Part shown: piece by piece, positions 33,065 to 41,497 of the stretch | Layout of the letters: every line of letters starts with the position of its first letter | How positions within the stretch are numbered: the stretch's first letter is position 1 | From: Micromonospora pisi | Lineage (GTDB): Bacteria > Actinomycetota > Actinomycetes > Mycobacteriales > Micromonosporaceae | DNA length: 64,000 bases | Direction: 5' to 3' | Assembly (NCBI RefSeq): GCF_003633685.1 | Contig: NZ_RBKT01000001.1 | Span: 1,364,001 to 1,428,000, forward strand | Notes under the pieces: model-generated | Seen by the model: only the letters and a program-made list of their open reading frames with translations | The model's database searches: none | Told to the model about the DNA's origin: nothing | Made by a program: the position numbers and the translations under genes

Positions 33065-35689
33065 TCAAGGCAGGATCTCGACGTACCCGTCGGTTCCGTG
33101 CACGCGGATCCGCTGCCCGTCCCGGATCAGCCGGGTGGCATCTGCCACACCGACGACGGTTGGCAGGCCATACTCCCGGGCGATCACGGCGCCATGCGTC
33201 ATCAGGCCGCCGACCTCCGTCACCAGGCCCGTGATTCCGACGAACAGGGGCGACCAACTGGGATCGGTGTAGGCCGTGACCAGGATGTCGCCCGCCTCGA
33301 GATCGGCCTCCGCCATGTCAAGGATGACCCGGGCCCTCCCCTCGACGGTTCCGGCGGAGACCGGTAAGCCGATCAGGGCACCGGCCGGCACGTCGTCGCG
33401 CCGGTACGCCCCGGCGACGGCCTCGCCGTCCGATGTCAGTACCCGGGGCGGCGTGAGCGCCCGGTACGACCGGAACGCGTCCTTGCGTTGCTGGATCAGC
33501 TTGTCATCCGCCTGGTTCGAGCGCACGACGTCGTGCAGTTCCTGGAACGTGAGGTAGAAGATGTCGTCCTTCTCGGGAAGCACGTTGGCCCGTACGAGGC
33601 GCTCGGCCTCTTCCAGCAAGGCCTGCTTGTAGACGAGGTAGCGGCTGACGATGCCGTACTTCGGGTACTCCCGGTAACCGATGAAGGTCCGGACCCGGTC
33701 GATCATCCGCTTGGCCTCGTCGGCCTTCTGCTCCCCGTCCGGCAGGGCCCGCAAGCGCGACAGTACGTCCTGTTCCTTCTTCTGCGCCTCCTGCCGCCCT
33801 TGCTCGAAACGCTGCTTGGCGGCACCCGGCTCGAAGAGCTTGATGTTGTCGAGGATCACCGGCACGAGCGTGCTGGGGCGCTCACTCCAGCGCGGCCTCG
33901 TGATGTCGATCTCGCCGACGCAGCGCATGCCGTACCGGTCGAGGTATGCCTCGATGGCGTCGCGCGCTTCGGTCCCGCCCGCGAACTTCGGCAGCTCGTC
34001 CAGGAAGCCCTCGTCCTCGACGCCCTGCAGGTACGCCACCACTTCCGGGTGCGGGCGGATCGCGTCCGCGACGTCGAGCAGCGCCAGTCCCATCTCCGAG
34101 GTGACGTTGTGAGGGGCGGACAGCGTGAGTGTGTCGGCCGCGTTCCTCTCGCCCAGCCATTCTTGCAGCTGGTCGTTGAGCCACCAGGTGGCCTCCATCC
34201 CCGCCATGATCGCCTGCATGCTCAGCGGATCACTGAGGACTCGCTTGTGCTCCTGGAAGGCCTCCAACAGGAAGTCGAACAGCGCCGGTCCGGTCTTCGT
34301 CCGGATGTCGCGCCGCAGGGCGGCGATGGACGTCTGGTTGCGCTCGACCAGCTCGGTGACGATGGCCGGATCGGTCTCGATCGGGGCGGACGCGCCACGG
34401 ACCGGCGGCCCGCCGGGGCCCTCGTCGGGGCCCCCGCCGGGGAGCGTCGGGATGAAGTCGCCCCGGTCGAGGACGGTTTCCAGCGCGTCCCTGGTCAGCG
34501 GATCGCCCCTCCCCACCATTTCCAGGAAACCGGCACGGCTTGCCGGCGAGACCAGACGCATGGTGGCGTCGACGAACAGCCTCCCGCCGGCCTCGTGCAT
34601 CGGCGCCATGGCCGTCAGCTGCCACACGGAGACACCCAGGGGCTTCATGGGGTCGGTCATCATCTGTTGGTGGCCGACCGAGAGGTAGACGTGGTTCTCC
34701 TGGTCGCCGGTCTCGGGGATGGGGAACAGGGTGGTGATCGGCCGGCTCTGAACGATCTGGAAGCCGTCGTCGACCAGGCACCATTCGATGTCCTGCGGGC
34801 TGCCGAAGTGCGCTTCGATTCGCCGCCCGAGTTGCACGAGCCGCACGGCCTGCGCATCCGTCAGCGCCGGCTGCTCCTGCCGCTGCGGGTCGATCGTCAG
34901 CGCCTGCGTCCCGCCCGTCGGCAGGGGGTGGATGGCGAGTTGCTTGGCGGCGACCGTCTTGGCGACGACCTCACCGTCGCGCACCTTGAAGACGTCCGGG
35001 CTCACCAGACCGGAGACCAGGGCCTCGCCGAGGCCGAAGCTGGCGTCCACGGTGGCGACCTTCCGATTGCCCGTGACGGGGTCGGCCGTGAACAGGATGC
35101 CGGCCGTCTGCGGGAAGACCATCTGCTGTACGACCACGGCCATGCCGACCTTCCGGTGGTCGAAGCCGTTCCGCAGGCGGTACGTCACGGCCCGCTCGGT
35201 GAACAGCGACGCCCAGCACCGGCTGACGTGCCGGAGGATCGCCTCCCGGCCCATGACGTTCAGGTACGTGTCCTGCTGGCCCGCGAAGGAGGCCGTCGAC
35301 AGATCCTCTGCCGTCGCGCTGGACCGCACGGCGTACGCCGCTTCCTCGCCGAGCTGGGCGAGCGCGCGGGTGACCGCCGCCGCCAGATCGTCGGGGATGG
35401 CGATTCCTTCGATCGTCTGACGGATCTCCGCGCTGAGCGCGCCGATCGCCTCCCGCTCGTCCGGATTCAGGCGCGACAGCTGATCGAGCCGATCGTCGAT
35501 CGACGGCGCTTCCGCCATGATCCGCCGAAAGGCGTCCGTCGTCACGCAGAAGCCGGCCGGCACGCGGATGCCTTCGATCCGCGACAGCTCCCCCAGGTGC
35601 GCGCCCTTGCCGCCAACGACCGCGACCTGCGTCCCGTCGACCTCTGAAAGATCCAACACGTACTGCTCGTACCTCGACAACAACACACC
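33065..35689 (-). CDS. rph: Rifamycin-inactivating phosphotransferase Rph
   Basis: A protein of about 874 residues that transfers the beta-phosphate of ATP to the ansa-bridge hydroxyl of rifamycins, in the cytoplasm. Order of domains: N-terminal ATP-grasp (VAVVGGKGAHLGELSRIEGI, AYAVRSSATAEDL, FTADPVTGNRK, IEWCLVDDGFQIVQSRPI), the middle rifamycin-binding region (about residues 320-760), and the C-terminal swivelling His domain with GGLMTHGAVIAREYGLP (His about 832). GTG 35689 has a G-rich site seven bases upstream; ATG 35704 and GTG 35746 are alternatives. A rifamycin-associated element lies upstream, so expression is probably rifamycin-induced. PEP synthase is the main alternative, but the termini fit Rph. 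Confidence 0.85.
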   Translation of the reverse strand, partial: GVLLSRYEQYVLDLSEVDGTQVAVVGGKGAHLGELSRIEGIRVPAGFCVTTDAFRRIMAEAPSIDDRLDQLSRLNPDEREAIGALSAEIRQTIEGIAIPDDLAAAVTRALAQLGEEAAYAVRSSATAEDLSTASFAGQQDTYLNVMGREAILRHVSRCWASLFTERAVTYRLRNGFDHRKVGMAVVVQQMVFPQTAGILFTADPVTGNRKVATVDASFGLGEALVSGLVSPDVFKVRDGEVVAKTVAAKQLAIHPLPTGGTQALTIDPQRQEQPALTDAQAVRLVQLGRRIEAHFGSPQDIEWCLVDDGFQIVQSRPITTLFPIPETGDQENHVYLSVGHQQMMTDPMKPLGVSVWQLTAMAPMHEAGGRLFVDATMRLVSPASRAGFLEMVGRGDPLTRDALETVLDRGDFIPTLPGGGPDEGPGGPPVRGASAPIETDPAIVTELVERNQTSIAALRRDIRTKTGPALFDFLLEAFQEHKRVLSDPLSMQAIMAGMEATWWLNDQLQEWLGERNAADTLTLSAPHNVTSEMGLALLDVADAIRPHPEVVAYLQGVEDEGFLDELPKFAGGTEARDAIEAYLDRYGMRCVGEIDITRPRWSERPSTLVPVILDNIKLFEPGAAKQRFEQGRQEAQKKEQDVLSRLRALPDGEQKADEAKRMIDRVRTFIGYREYPKYGIVSRYLVYKQALLEEAERLVRANVLPEKDDIFYLTFQELHDVVRSNQADDKLIQQRKDAFRSYRALTPPRVLTSDGEAVAGAYRRDDVPAGALIGLPVSAGTVEGRARVILDMAEADLEAGDILVTAYTDPSWSPLFVGITGLVTEVGGLMTHGAVIAREYGLPTVVGVADATRLIRDGQRIRVHGTDGYVEILP

Positions 35690-35751
35690 CACGTTGGTGC
35701 CCCCCATTTCCGCAGGTTGTGGCCTCGGCCGACGATTCTGCGCCACGACCC

Positions 35752-35770
35752 CGGTCTTGCCGCAAGCCCC
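35752..35770 (-). promoter_or_regulatory. Rifamycin-associated element (RAE) upstream of rph
   Basis: On the minus strand the site reads GGGGCTTGCGGCAAGACCG with the perfect core palindrome CTTGC-G-GCAAG (35756-35766). This matches the RAE as I recall it from promoters of rifamycin-inducible genes in actinomycetes. It lies about 65-80 bp upstream of the rph start. Confidence 0.8.
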
Positions 35771-35793
35771 CCAGTGCGCTATACATTAAGAGT

Positions 35794-35825
35794 GGCAGGG
35801 AGAGATCTCCCTGCCTTTGCTTTTT
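35794..35825 (+). terminator. Rho-independent terminator facing away from rph
   Basis: GGCAGGGAGA (35794-35803) and TCTCCCTGCC (35806-35815) form a perfect 10-bp stem with a two-base loop (GA), followed on the plus strand by TTTGCTTTTT. It points away from rph although no plus-strand gene precedes it. Confidence 0.7.
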
Positions 35826-35986
35826 GCTGGAACTGACAACGCTTCTCGCGAAGCGGCGGCACGCCGCGTACGGCGGTACGCGTCGTCGGCCCAGGCGGAT
35901 GTCCCATCGGCCTACGGATGCAGCCGCGGAACCGGGTCCTTTCCCTCGCTTCGATCCTGGGCGGAGCGCGTCGGGTGCGAGCCTTC

Positions 35987-36658
35987 CTACCTGTCGTGCT
36001 GTCGGCGCACCATCTCGTTGATCCAGGTGGGCGCGAACGGAGACGTGCAGCCCGCGGGGGTGGGGTAGTCCTTGAGCACTTCCAGGCGCTCACCGATGCC
36101 GATCGCTCGGGCGCGGTGCTCGGCGTGCTCGATCCCGATCTGAGCCAGGCAGTGGTTCATCGCCCACTGCAGACGAGCCGGGACGTCTCTCATCTCCACC
36201 TCGATGACGTCGAGCAGTCCCGCGAGGTCGAGGCCCTCGGGCTTCCTCGCCACGCGTTCGGTGGTCAGCGCCCAGCCGGCACTCGCGACCACTGGGTCCG
36301 GATCGGCGAACCAGGCCAGGCGCAGCTCTTCGGAGTGCGGGTTCTTCTTCACCACGTAGTTCACGAGCCAGTCGTGCACCTTGGGGGTGCGCGCCCCGCG
36401 CAACATGACGTCCAACTCGTCACGCTCGAACGCCTTCGGGCGGCAGATCAGGATCGCCAGCAGTTTCGCCGTACTGTCAGCCGTCTCCCAGAGCTGGCGC
36501 GCGAGTTCCTGCTGCGTCTTCAACCGCTTCGCGAGCGCGCGCAGCATGCTGAGGTTCACGCCGTGATCGTCACCGTGTCTCTCGTTCACCTCTCGTATCC
36601 TCGGGTCCTCGAGCGCGGCCAGCTCGGTCATCACCTCGGCTACCGTCGTCTCGGTCAC
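35987..36658 (-). CDS. AlkD-like DNA alkylation repair protein
   Basis: A 223-residue all-helical protein of the HEAT-repeat DNA glycosylase family. Recognisable blocks: LEDPRIREVNERHGDDHGVN, LRALAKRLKTQQELARQLW, VHDWLVNYVVKKNPHSEEL and AMNHCLAQIGIEHAEHRARA. The fold removes N3- or N7-alkylpurines without base flipping in AlkD; many actinobacterial members are uncharacterised, so the activity is inferred. GTG 36658 has GGAGG about six bases upstream. Divergent from the SDR gene. Confidence 0.7.
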   Translation of the reverse strand: MTETTVAEVMTELAALEDPRIREVNERHGDDHGVNLSMLRALAKRLKTQQELARQLWETADSTAKLLAILICRPKAFERDELDVMLRGARTPKVHDWLVNYVVKKNPHSEELRLAWFADPDPVVASAGWALTTERVARKPEGLDLAGLLDVIEVEMRDVPARLQWAMNHCLAQIGIEHAEHRARAIGIGERLEVLKDYPTPAGCTSPFAPTWINEMVRRQHDR

Positions 36659-36821
36659 CTCAGCCTCCTGCCCGTCACGTGTGAGCCTCAGCTTACGAGG
36701 ACAGCACGCTGATCCAGGTGGTCGACAAGCGCGTGGTCCGAGGACCGTTGGTACCGGTGGCGCGAACGCGGCGTCCGATCGTCGCCAGACGGCTGGCCTT
36801 GTGTCGACCAGGCTCTCCATC

Positions 36822-37565
36822 ATGAACAAGACACTTGACGGCAAGGTTGCTCTGGTTACCGGTGGTGGTCGTGGCATTGGCGCCGCTGTGGCGTTGCGCT
36901 TGGCCGAGGAGGGCGCCGACGTCGCCGTGACGTTCCAGCAAAATCAGCAACGCGCCGACGATGTGGTGGACCAGATCAAGGCCGCGGGACGACGGGCGAT
37001 CGCCGTGAAGGCGGACAGCTCCGACCCGGCAGCGGTGGTCGACGTGGTGGACCGGGTCGCCGGTGAACTGGGTCGGCTGGACATCCTCGTCAACAACGCC
37101 GGCGCGTTCCTGCTCGGACCGCTGGAGCAATTGAGCCTGGACGAGTTCGATCAGACCGTCGCGGTCAACGTTCGGGCACCGTTCGTCGCTTCGCAGGCCG
37201 CGGTACGCCACATGTCGGCCGGTGGACGGATCATCAACATCGGCAGCAACGTGGCCGAGCGGGCCGTCTTTCCGGGCTTCTCGCTGTACGCGATGAGCAA
37301 GACCGCTCTGATCGGCCTGACCAAGGCGCTCGGACGTGAACTCGGCGGCAGGGCGATCACCGTGAACCTGGTAAATCCGGGAGCCACGGACACCGAACTG
37401 AATCCGGCCGACGGCCCCAACGCCGACACGATCAACGGGTTCACCGCCCTCGGCCACTACGCGGCGCCAGCCGACGTGGCCGCCGCGGTGGCGTTCCTCG
37501 CCAGTCCGGACGGGCGTTACATCACCGGGGCGACGGTCAACGTCGACGGCGGCTTCACCATCTGA
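36822..37565 (+). CDS. Short-chain dehydrogenase/reductase (classical)
   Basis: A 247-residue SDR. The NAD(P)-binding loop is VTGGGRGIGAAVALRLAE (residues about 12-29), followed by LDILVNNAGAF and the catalytic Ser/Tyr/Lys in INIGSNVAE ... YAMSKTALIG. The C-terminus ITGATVNVDGGFTI is classical (FabG-like). It probably reduces a ketone or beta-ketoacyl group; the substrate is unknown. It starts at ATG 36822 and is followed by a strong hairpin before the convergent HIT-like gene. Confidence 0.85.
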   Translation: MNKTLDGKVALVTGGGRGIGAAVALRLAEEGADVAVTFQQNQQRADDVVDQIKAAGRRAIAVKADSSDPAAVVDVVDRVAGELGRLDILVNNAGAFLLGPLEQLSLDEFDQTVAVNVRAPFVASQAAVRHMSAGGRIINIGSNVAERAVFPGFSLYAMSKTALIGLTKALGRELGGRAITVNLVNPGATDTELNPADGPNADTINGFTALGHYAAPADVAAAVAFLASPDGRYITGATVNVDGGFTI

Positions 37566-37605
37566 CCATCGGCTCCCCGCCGCCCTGCCCACCCTTGCAC
37601 ACCGT

Positions 37606-37652
37606 TACGGCCCGTCCTGCCCGTCTTGGCCAGACGGGTAGGACGGGCCGTA
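37606..37652. terminator. Bidirectional terminator hairpin between SDR and HIT-like genes
   Basis: A 21-bp stem (37606-37626 with 37632-37652) with a TGGCC loop and a single mismatch. Arms begin TACGGCCCGTCCTGCCCG. It lies between convergent genes and could end both transcripts. Confidence 0.8.
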
Positions 37653-37727
37653 GCTTCGCGGCCTTGGGAATCCGCACGGTGGCGGCAACAGCCGTGACGG
37701 TGACATCCGGTTGGTGGATCAGGCCGG

Positions 37728-38351
37728 TCAGGCGACCGGTTCGCTGGTGGGCGACCGGTGGCCTCCGTGGCACGCAACCAACGCGTCTGCCACGATTTCA
37801 GCGTCAGCTTCCGCAACGTCCGCTGGGTACTCCGGTAGCAGGTCGTCCCAGACGACCAGCCACGAGCCGTACAATTGGGCCTGTCCTTCGGGCCGGGCGA
37901 AGAACCAGACGTGCAGATGGGCGCCACCATCTCCGATGCGGTAGACATGGGCGCGCGAGATGTGCGGCAGCGCCTGCACGCTGCGAACGATGCGAGTGCT
38001 CAACAGCCCCAGTTCGGCGGCCAGTTCGTCAGGTAGATCCGCCATGTCGTAGTGATCACGCGGATGCAGCATGAGCACCAGCGGGACGCCCACTCGCGGA
38101 ATCCGGACCAGCCGCCAGTGATCGTTGAACCAGATCCCTTCGTCCCGGTCGCGGCAAGCGTCGCAGTCCGACGGATCCTCGCCGTGCCGCGCGGGCTCCG
38201 GGAGCACCGGCGGGCGCAACGGCGCTACCCGCAGTCCGTCCGGCTCGAACGGACTGATCTCCCATCCCGTCATGCGTGCCAACGGGAGCCGGCGCTCGCC
38301 GTCCGCGACGGCGACTGCGTGGTCATAGAACTCGTCCGGTCGCAAGGCCAT
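37728..38351 (-). CDS. HIT-like protein
   Basis: A 207-residue protein. The C-terminal part carries GAHLHVWFFARPEGQAQLYG, an HxH core as in histidine-triad hydrolases of nucleotides, preceded by VLMLHPRDHYDMADLPDELA. The Zn-type cysteine pair CDACRD near residue 70 fits HIT proteins with a small metal site. A full HxHxH motif is not seen, so catalytic activity is uncertain. ATG 38351 starts the gene. It probably acts alone; the next gene upstream is a GlxA regulator. Confidence 0.55.
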   Translation of the reverse strand: MALRPDEFYDHAVAVADGERRLPLARMTGWEISPFEPDGLRVAPLRPPVLPEPARHGEDPSDCDACRDRDEGIWFNDHWRLVRIPRVGVPLVLMLHPRDHYDMADLPDELAAELGLLSTRIVRSVQALPHISRAHVYRIGDGGAHLHVWFFARPEGQAQLYGSWLVVWDDLLPEYPADVAEADAEIVADALVACHGGHRSPTSEPVA

Positions 38352-38548
38352 GCGGCGAAGACTAGTACGACGAGATGCCAGGTGATCGATAGCCCCGTTG
38401 CGGCCGCCCGGCACCGCCGATGGTCTCGCACTCGCTGGCCAGGATGAACCCGAAGCATCCGCTCGTCGGCACGTGCGGTCGTACTCAGGATGCGGGCGGT
38501 CGGGTTCTGCGACAACGCGAGGTCGGCAACAGGCGACCGCGGCGGGAT

Positions 38549-39517
38549 CTACCCGGAGGTGCTTGCCGCCGTCGGGGGTCGAGGGCGGAAGGTGGTGCGG
38601 TACGCCTGTGGTGTCACCCCGCTGAGTCGCTTGAACTGAACGCGGAAGTGCGCCGGTGAGGCGAAGCCGACGAGGTGGGCGATCCGGTCGACGCCGTGGT
38701 CGGTGCTTTGCAGGAGTTCCTGCGCGCGGCGGACGCGTACGGCGGTGACCCACTGCATCGGGGTGCGGCCGGTCTCCTCGTGGAAGCGGCGGTTGAGCGT
38801 ACGCCCGCTGAGCCCGGCCTGGGCGGCCACGTCGGCCAGGGTCAGGTCCTGGCAGGCGTTGACCTCCAGCCACTCGAGGAGCCGGCCGAGGCCGAGTTCG
38901 GGGGCGCGCGGGTCGGTGCGCGCGATGTACTGCGCTTGCCCGCCGTCGCGGTGCAGTGGGGCCACAGCCTGCCGGGACGCGTCGGCGGCGATCGTGGCTC
39001 CGTAGTCGCGGAGTACGAGGTGCAGGCACATGTCCACGCCCGCGGTCGCCCCGGCCGAGGTGATGAACTGCCCGGTGTCGACGTACAGCACGTCCGGGTC
39101 CACCTGTACGGCTGGGAACGCCGTCCGCAACCGGTCGGCGGCGGCCCAGTGCGTGGTGGCCCGGCGGTGGTCGAGGAGCCCCGCCGCGGCGAGGGTGAAG
39201 GTGCCCACGCAGATCGAGGCGATGCGGGTACCGGCGGCCGCGGCGGTCCGCAGTGCGTCCAGGGCCGGGGCGGGCACGGGCGCGGCCGGGTCGTACCGGC
39301 CGGGCACGATGACGGTGTCCGCGCGGGCGAGCGCGTCGAGGTCGTAATCGACGGCCAGACGCAGCGGGCCAGCGTCGACCATCGGCTCGCTGCCGCAGAC
39401 CAGTACCCGGTAGCCGGCCTGACCGTGCCGCAGTCGCACCCGGCCGAGCACCTCGATCGGCGTGGCGAGGTCGAACGCGATCGTGTCCGGTAGCGCCAGG
39501 ACGAACACGGTGTGCAT
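38549..39517 (-). CDS. GlxA-family AraC-type regulator (copy 2)
   Basis: About 322 residues: DJ-1/PfpI-like N-domain (VFVLALPDTIAFDLATPIEV, SICVGTFTLAAAGLLDHRRA near residue 118) and a C-terminal AraC DNA-binding domain (LTLADVAAQAGLSGRTLNRR then IAHLVGFASPAHFRVQFKRL). ATG 39517 has GGAGGAAAG upstream. It is divergent from a stand-alone DJ-1/PfpI gene 95 bp away, which it probably controls. The elbow residue is Cys here, as in copy 1. Confidence 0.85.
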   Translation of the reverse strand: MHTVFVLALPDTIAFDLATPIEVLGRVRLRHGQAGYRVLVCGSEPMVDAGPLRLAVDYDLDALARADTVIVPGRYDPAAPVPAPALDALRTAAAAGTRIASICVGTFTLAAAGLLDHRRATTHWAAADRLRTAFPAVQVDPDVLYVDTGQFITSAGATAGVDMCLHLVLRDYGATIAADASRQAVAPLHRDGGQAQYIARTDPRAPELGLGRLLEWLEVNACQDLTLADVAAQAGLSGRTLNRRFHEETGRTPMQWVTAVRVRRAQELLQSTDHGVDRIAHLVGFASPAHFRVQFKRLSGVTPQAYRTTFRPRPPTAASTSG

Positions 39518-39612
39518 GGCGCTTTCCTCCGGCTGAGCGGCGGCAAGAAACAGTCGGACCATGGCAATCCTGCCACTGGTCGTGTTGACCGGCGAGGCCG
39601 AGGATCGGTGGC

Positions 39613-40269
39613 GTGTTGGTGCAGATCGTGTTGTTCGACGGGTTCGACCCGCTCGATGTCATCGCGCCGTTCGAGGTCCTCGCGGCCGGAAGCGACGCGG
39701 CCGGAGGCGACCTGGCGGTGGAACTCGTCGCCGCGGACGGCCCACGGGAGGTGGTGAGTGGCACCCGCGGCCTGACGCTGCGGGCGACCAGGCGGCTGGA
39801 TCCGGACCGGCCGGGCTATGTCGTGGTACCCGGTGCCAGCGGACCCACGACCGGCGACCCCGACCAGGGTGTGGTGACGATCCCCGTACTGCTGGCCCGC
39901 TTCGCCGAGTCGACGGCGGTACCGCTGCTGCTCGCCGCCCTACACAACCCCGATGTGACGGTCGCGGCCGTCTGCGGCGGATCGCTCGCCCTGGCCATGG
40001 CCGGCCTGATCGAGGGGCGCCACGCGGTGACGCACGAACTCGGCATGGACGTGCTCGACGCGACCGGCGTGCACGCGGTGCCGGCCCGGGTCGTCGACGA
40101 CGGCGACCTCATCAGCGCGGGTGGCGTCACGTCCGGGCTGGACCTCGGGCTGCACATCCTGGAACGCGAGTTCGGCCCGCGGGTCGCGCACGCCGTCGAA
40201 ACCCTGTTCGAGTACGAACGGCGCGGCATCGTGTGGCGCCACGCCGGCCGCTCGCCCGTCACGATCTGA
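39613..40269 (+). CDS. DJ-1/PfpI-family protein
   Basis: A 218-residue single-domain protein. It starts VQIVLFDGFDPLDVIAPFEV, and the nucleophile elbow is AVCGGSLALAMAGLIEGRHA with Cys near residue 119, followed by DLISAGGVTSGLDLGLHILE. Such proteins include isonitrile hydratases and stress glyoxalases; the type starting LVQIVLFDGFDPLDV is often annotated as an isonitrile hydratase-like enzyme. Function unproven. It is divergent from the GlxA regulator, a common pairing. Confidence 0.8.
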   Translation: MLVQIVLFDGFDPLDVIAPFEVLAAGSDAAGGDLAVELVAADGPREVVSGTRGLTLRATRRLDPDRPGYVVVPGASGPTTGDPDQGVVTIPVLLARFAESTAVPLLLAALHNPDVTVAAVCGGSLALAMAGLIEGRHAVTHELGMDVLDATGVHAVPARVVDDGDLISAGGVTSGLDLGLHILEREFGPRVAHAVETLFEYERRGIVWRHAGRSPVTI

Positions 40270-40281
40270 AGTGAGGCCGTC

Positions 40282-40597
40282 TTGCACGTCATCCTCGGCA
40301 CCTGGGACGTCATCCTGAAGACCCCGATCGGCACGCTGGGCGCCGTCTATGTCTTCACCGACCTGGGGCGGGGTGGTCGCCGGCACCGCGTCGACACCGT
40401 CGGAGACGGTGCCGCTGGCCGCGCTCGTCTGCGACGGTCCCCGGGTGACCTGGCGGCAGTCGGTGACCCGCCCGATACGCCTTCACCTCGACTTCGACGT
40501 GGTCGTGGCCGGCGAAATCCTGACCGGACACTCCCGCGCGGGGCGCCTGCCCCGCACCAACGTCACCGGCACCCGCCGCACAAGCCGGGAAGGCTGA
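40282..40597 (+). pseudogene. Small conserved protein broken by a frameshift
   Basis: The first frame gives MHVILGTWDVILKTPIGTLG and AVYVFTD; around 40350 the match passes to the next frame, GGVVAGTASTPSETVPLAAL then WRQSVTRPIRLHLDFDVVVA and TGHSRAGRLPRTNVTGTRR, ending at TGA 40597. Both halves match a short actinobacterial protein (about 100 residues, beta-rich) of unknown function. A one-base change near 40350 would restore it, so this is a recent frameshift or a sequencing error. It sits 12 bp after the DJ-1 gene. Confidence 0.6.
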
Positions 40598-40602
40598 ACC
40601 CT

Positions 40603-41412
40603 GTGCCGATCCGCCACCCGCAAAATCCGGCGACATGGGCGGCCATCCCCGCCAGGATGGCCGGTGTGGAAGAGGTTGAAGTCGTCGTCGCCCACAGCCA
40701 GCGCGCGACGCTGCGCGTCGGCGACGTGTTCCTGAAGGTCGACGGCGACCCGGCGCACGCCGACATCGAGGTGCGGGCGATGGCGATGGCGCCGATACCG
40801 ACCCCGGCGATCCTCTGGCGCGAGCCGCCCGTGCTCGCGATCGCCGCCGTGTCCGGCAAGGCGCTCGGCCTCCTCGGCGAACCGTCGGCCGCGTCGCCGG
40901 CGGCGTGGGCTGCGGCGGGTGCCGCCATACGGCGGCTGCACGATGCGCCGTTGCCGCCGTGGCCGGGGCCCAGGCTCGACGACGTGGCGGCGGAGCTCGA
41001 CAGCGAGTGCGCGTGGCTGCTCGCCAACGCCGTTCTGCCCGCCGAGGTGATCCGGCGCAACCGCGAGATCGCCGAGGCCGCGCTCCGGCCGTGGAAACCG
41101 GTGTTCATCCACGGCGACCTGCAGATCACCCACGTGTTCGTCGACGGCGACGAGGTCACCGGCGTCATCGACTGGTCCGAGGCCGCCCCCGGCGACGCCA
41201 TGTTCGACCTCGCCACCTTGACCCTCGGGCACGAGGAACGCCTGGACGACCTGCTTGCCGGCTACGGCGCCGGCGCGGACCGGGACGTGATCCGCGCCTG
41301 GTGGTCACTGCGCAGCCTGGTGGCGTCGCACTGGCTGATCGAGCACGGCTTCGATCCCGACGCGCCGGGGTGCGAATTCGACGTGCTCAGATCCCGGATG
41401 CAGGAACCCTAG
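40603..41412 (+). CDS. Aminoglycoside phosphotransferase-like kinase
   Basis: A 269-residue small-molecule kinase. Catalytic Brenner motif FIHGDLQITHVF (about residue 170) and metal motif VIDWSEAAPGDAMFDLATL (about 188) are intact; the N-terminal lobe has LRVGDVFLKVDGD with the ATP lysine. This is the APH/choline-kinase-like superfamily. Resistance is not implied: most chromosomal members have unknown substrates. GTG 40603 follows GGGAAGG. The start lies directly after the frameshifted small gene. Confidence 0.7.
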   Translation: MPIRHPQNPATWAAIPARMAGVEEVEVVVAHSQRATLRVGDVFLKVDGDPAHADIEVRAMAMAPIPTPAILWREPPVLAIAAVSGKALGLLGEPSAASPAAWAAAGAAIRRLHDAPLPPWPGPRLDDVAAELDSECAWLLANAVLPAEVIRRNREIAEAALRPWKPVFIHGDLQITHVFVDGDEVTGVIDWSEAAPGDAMFDLATLTLGHEERLDDLLAGYGAGADRDVIRAWWSLRSLVASHWLIEHGFDPDAPGCEFDVLRSRMQEP

Positions 41413-41497
41413 GGTCTGCGCCGCTGCAATTCTTTGCAGACGGAGGTTCTGCGACCCCGACAGGGTTGCCGCCATCCACTACGACCGCTGACGGCTG

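Noticed and set aside
33488-35647. Plus-strand open frame of about 720 codons opposite rph
   Set aside because: Shadow of rph, which has full catalytic motifs in its own frame.
37728-39764. One long minus-strand frame joining the HIT-like gene to sequence antisense or out of frame with GlxA
   Set aside because: Only the last 207 codons resemble a protein family; the rest overlaps the GlxA gene in a different frame.
40282-41412. Single 376-codon gene covering the small protein and the APH-like kinase
   Set aside because: The middle (40350-40600) is out-of-frame Arg-rich sequence; two genes with a frameshift in the first explain it better.
41413-41460. GTCTGC/GCAGAC arms after the APH-like gene as a terminator
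   Set aside because: Only a six-base stem with a long loop; not convincing.
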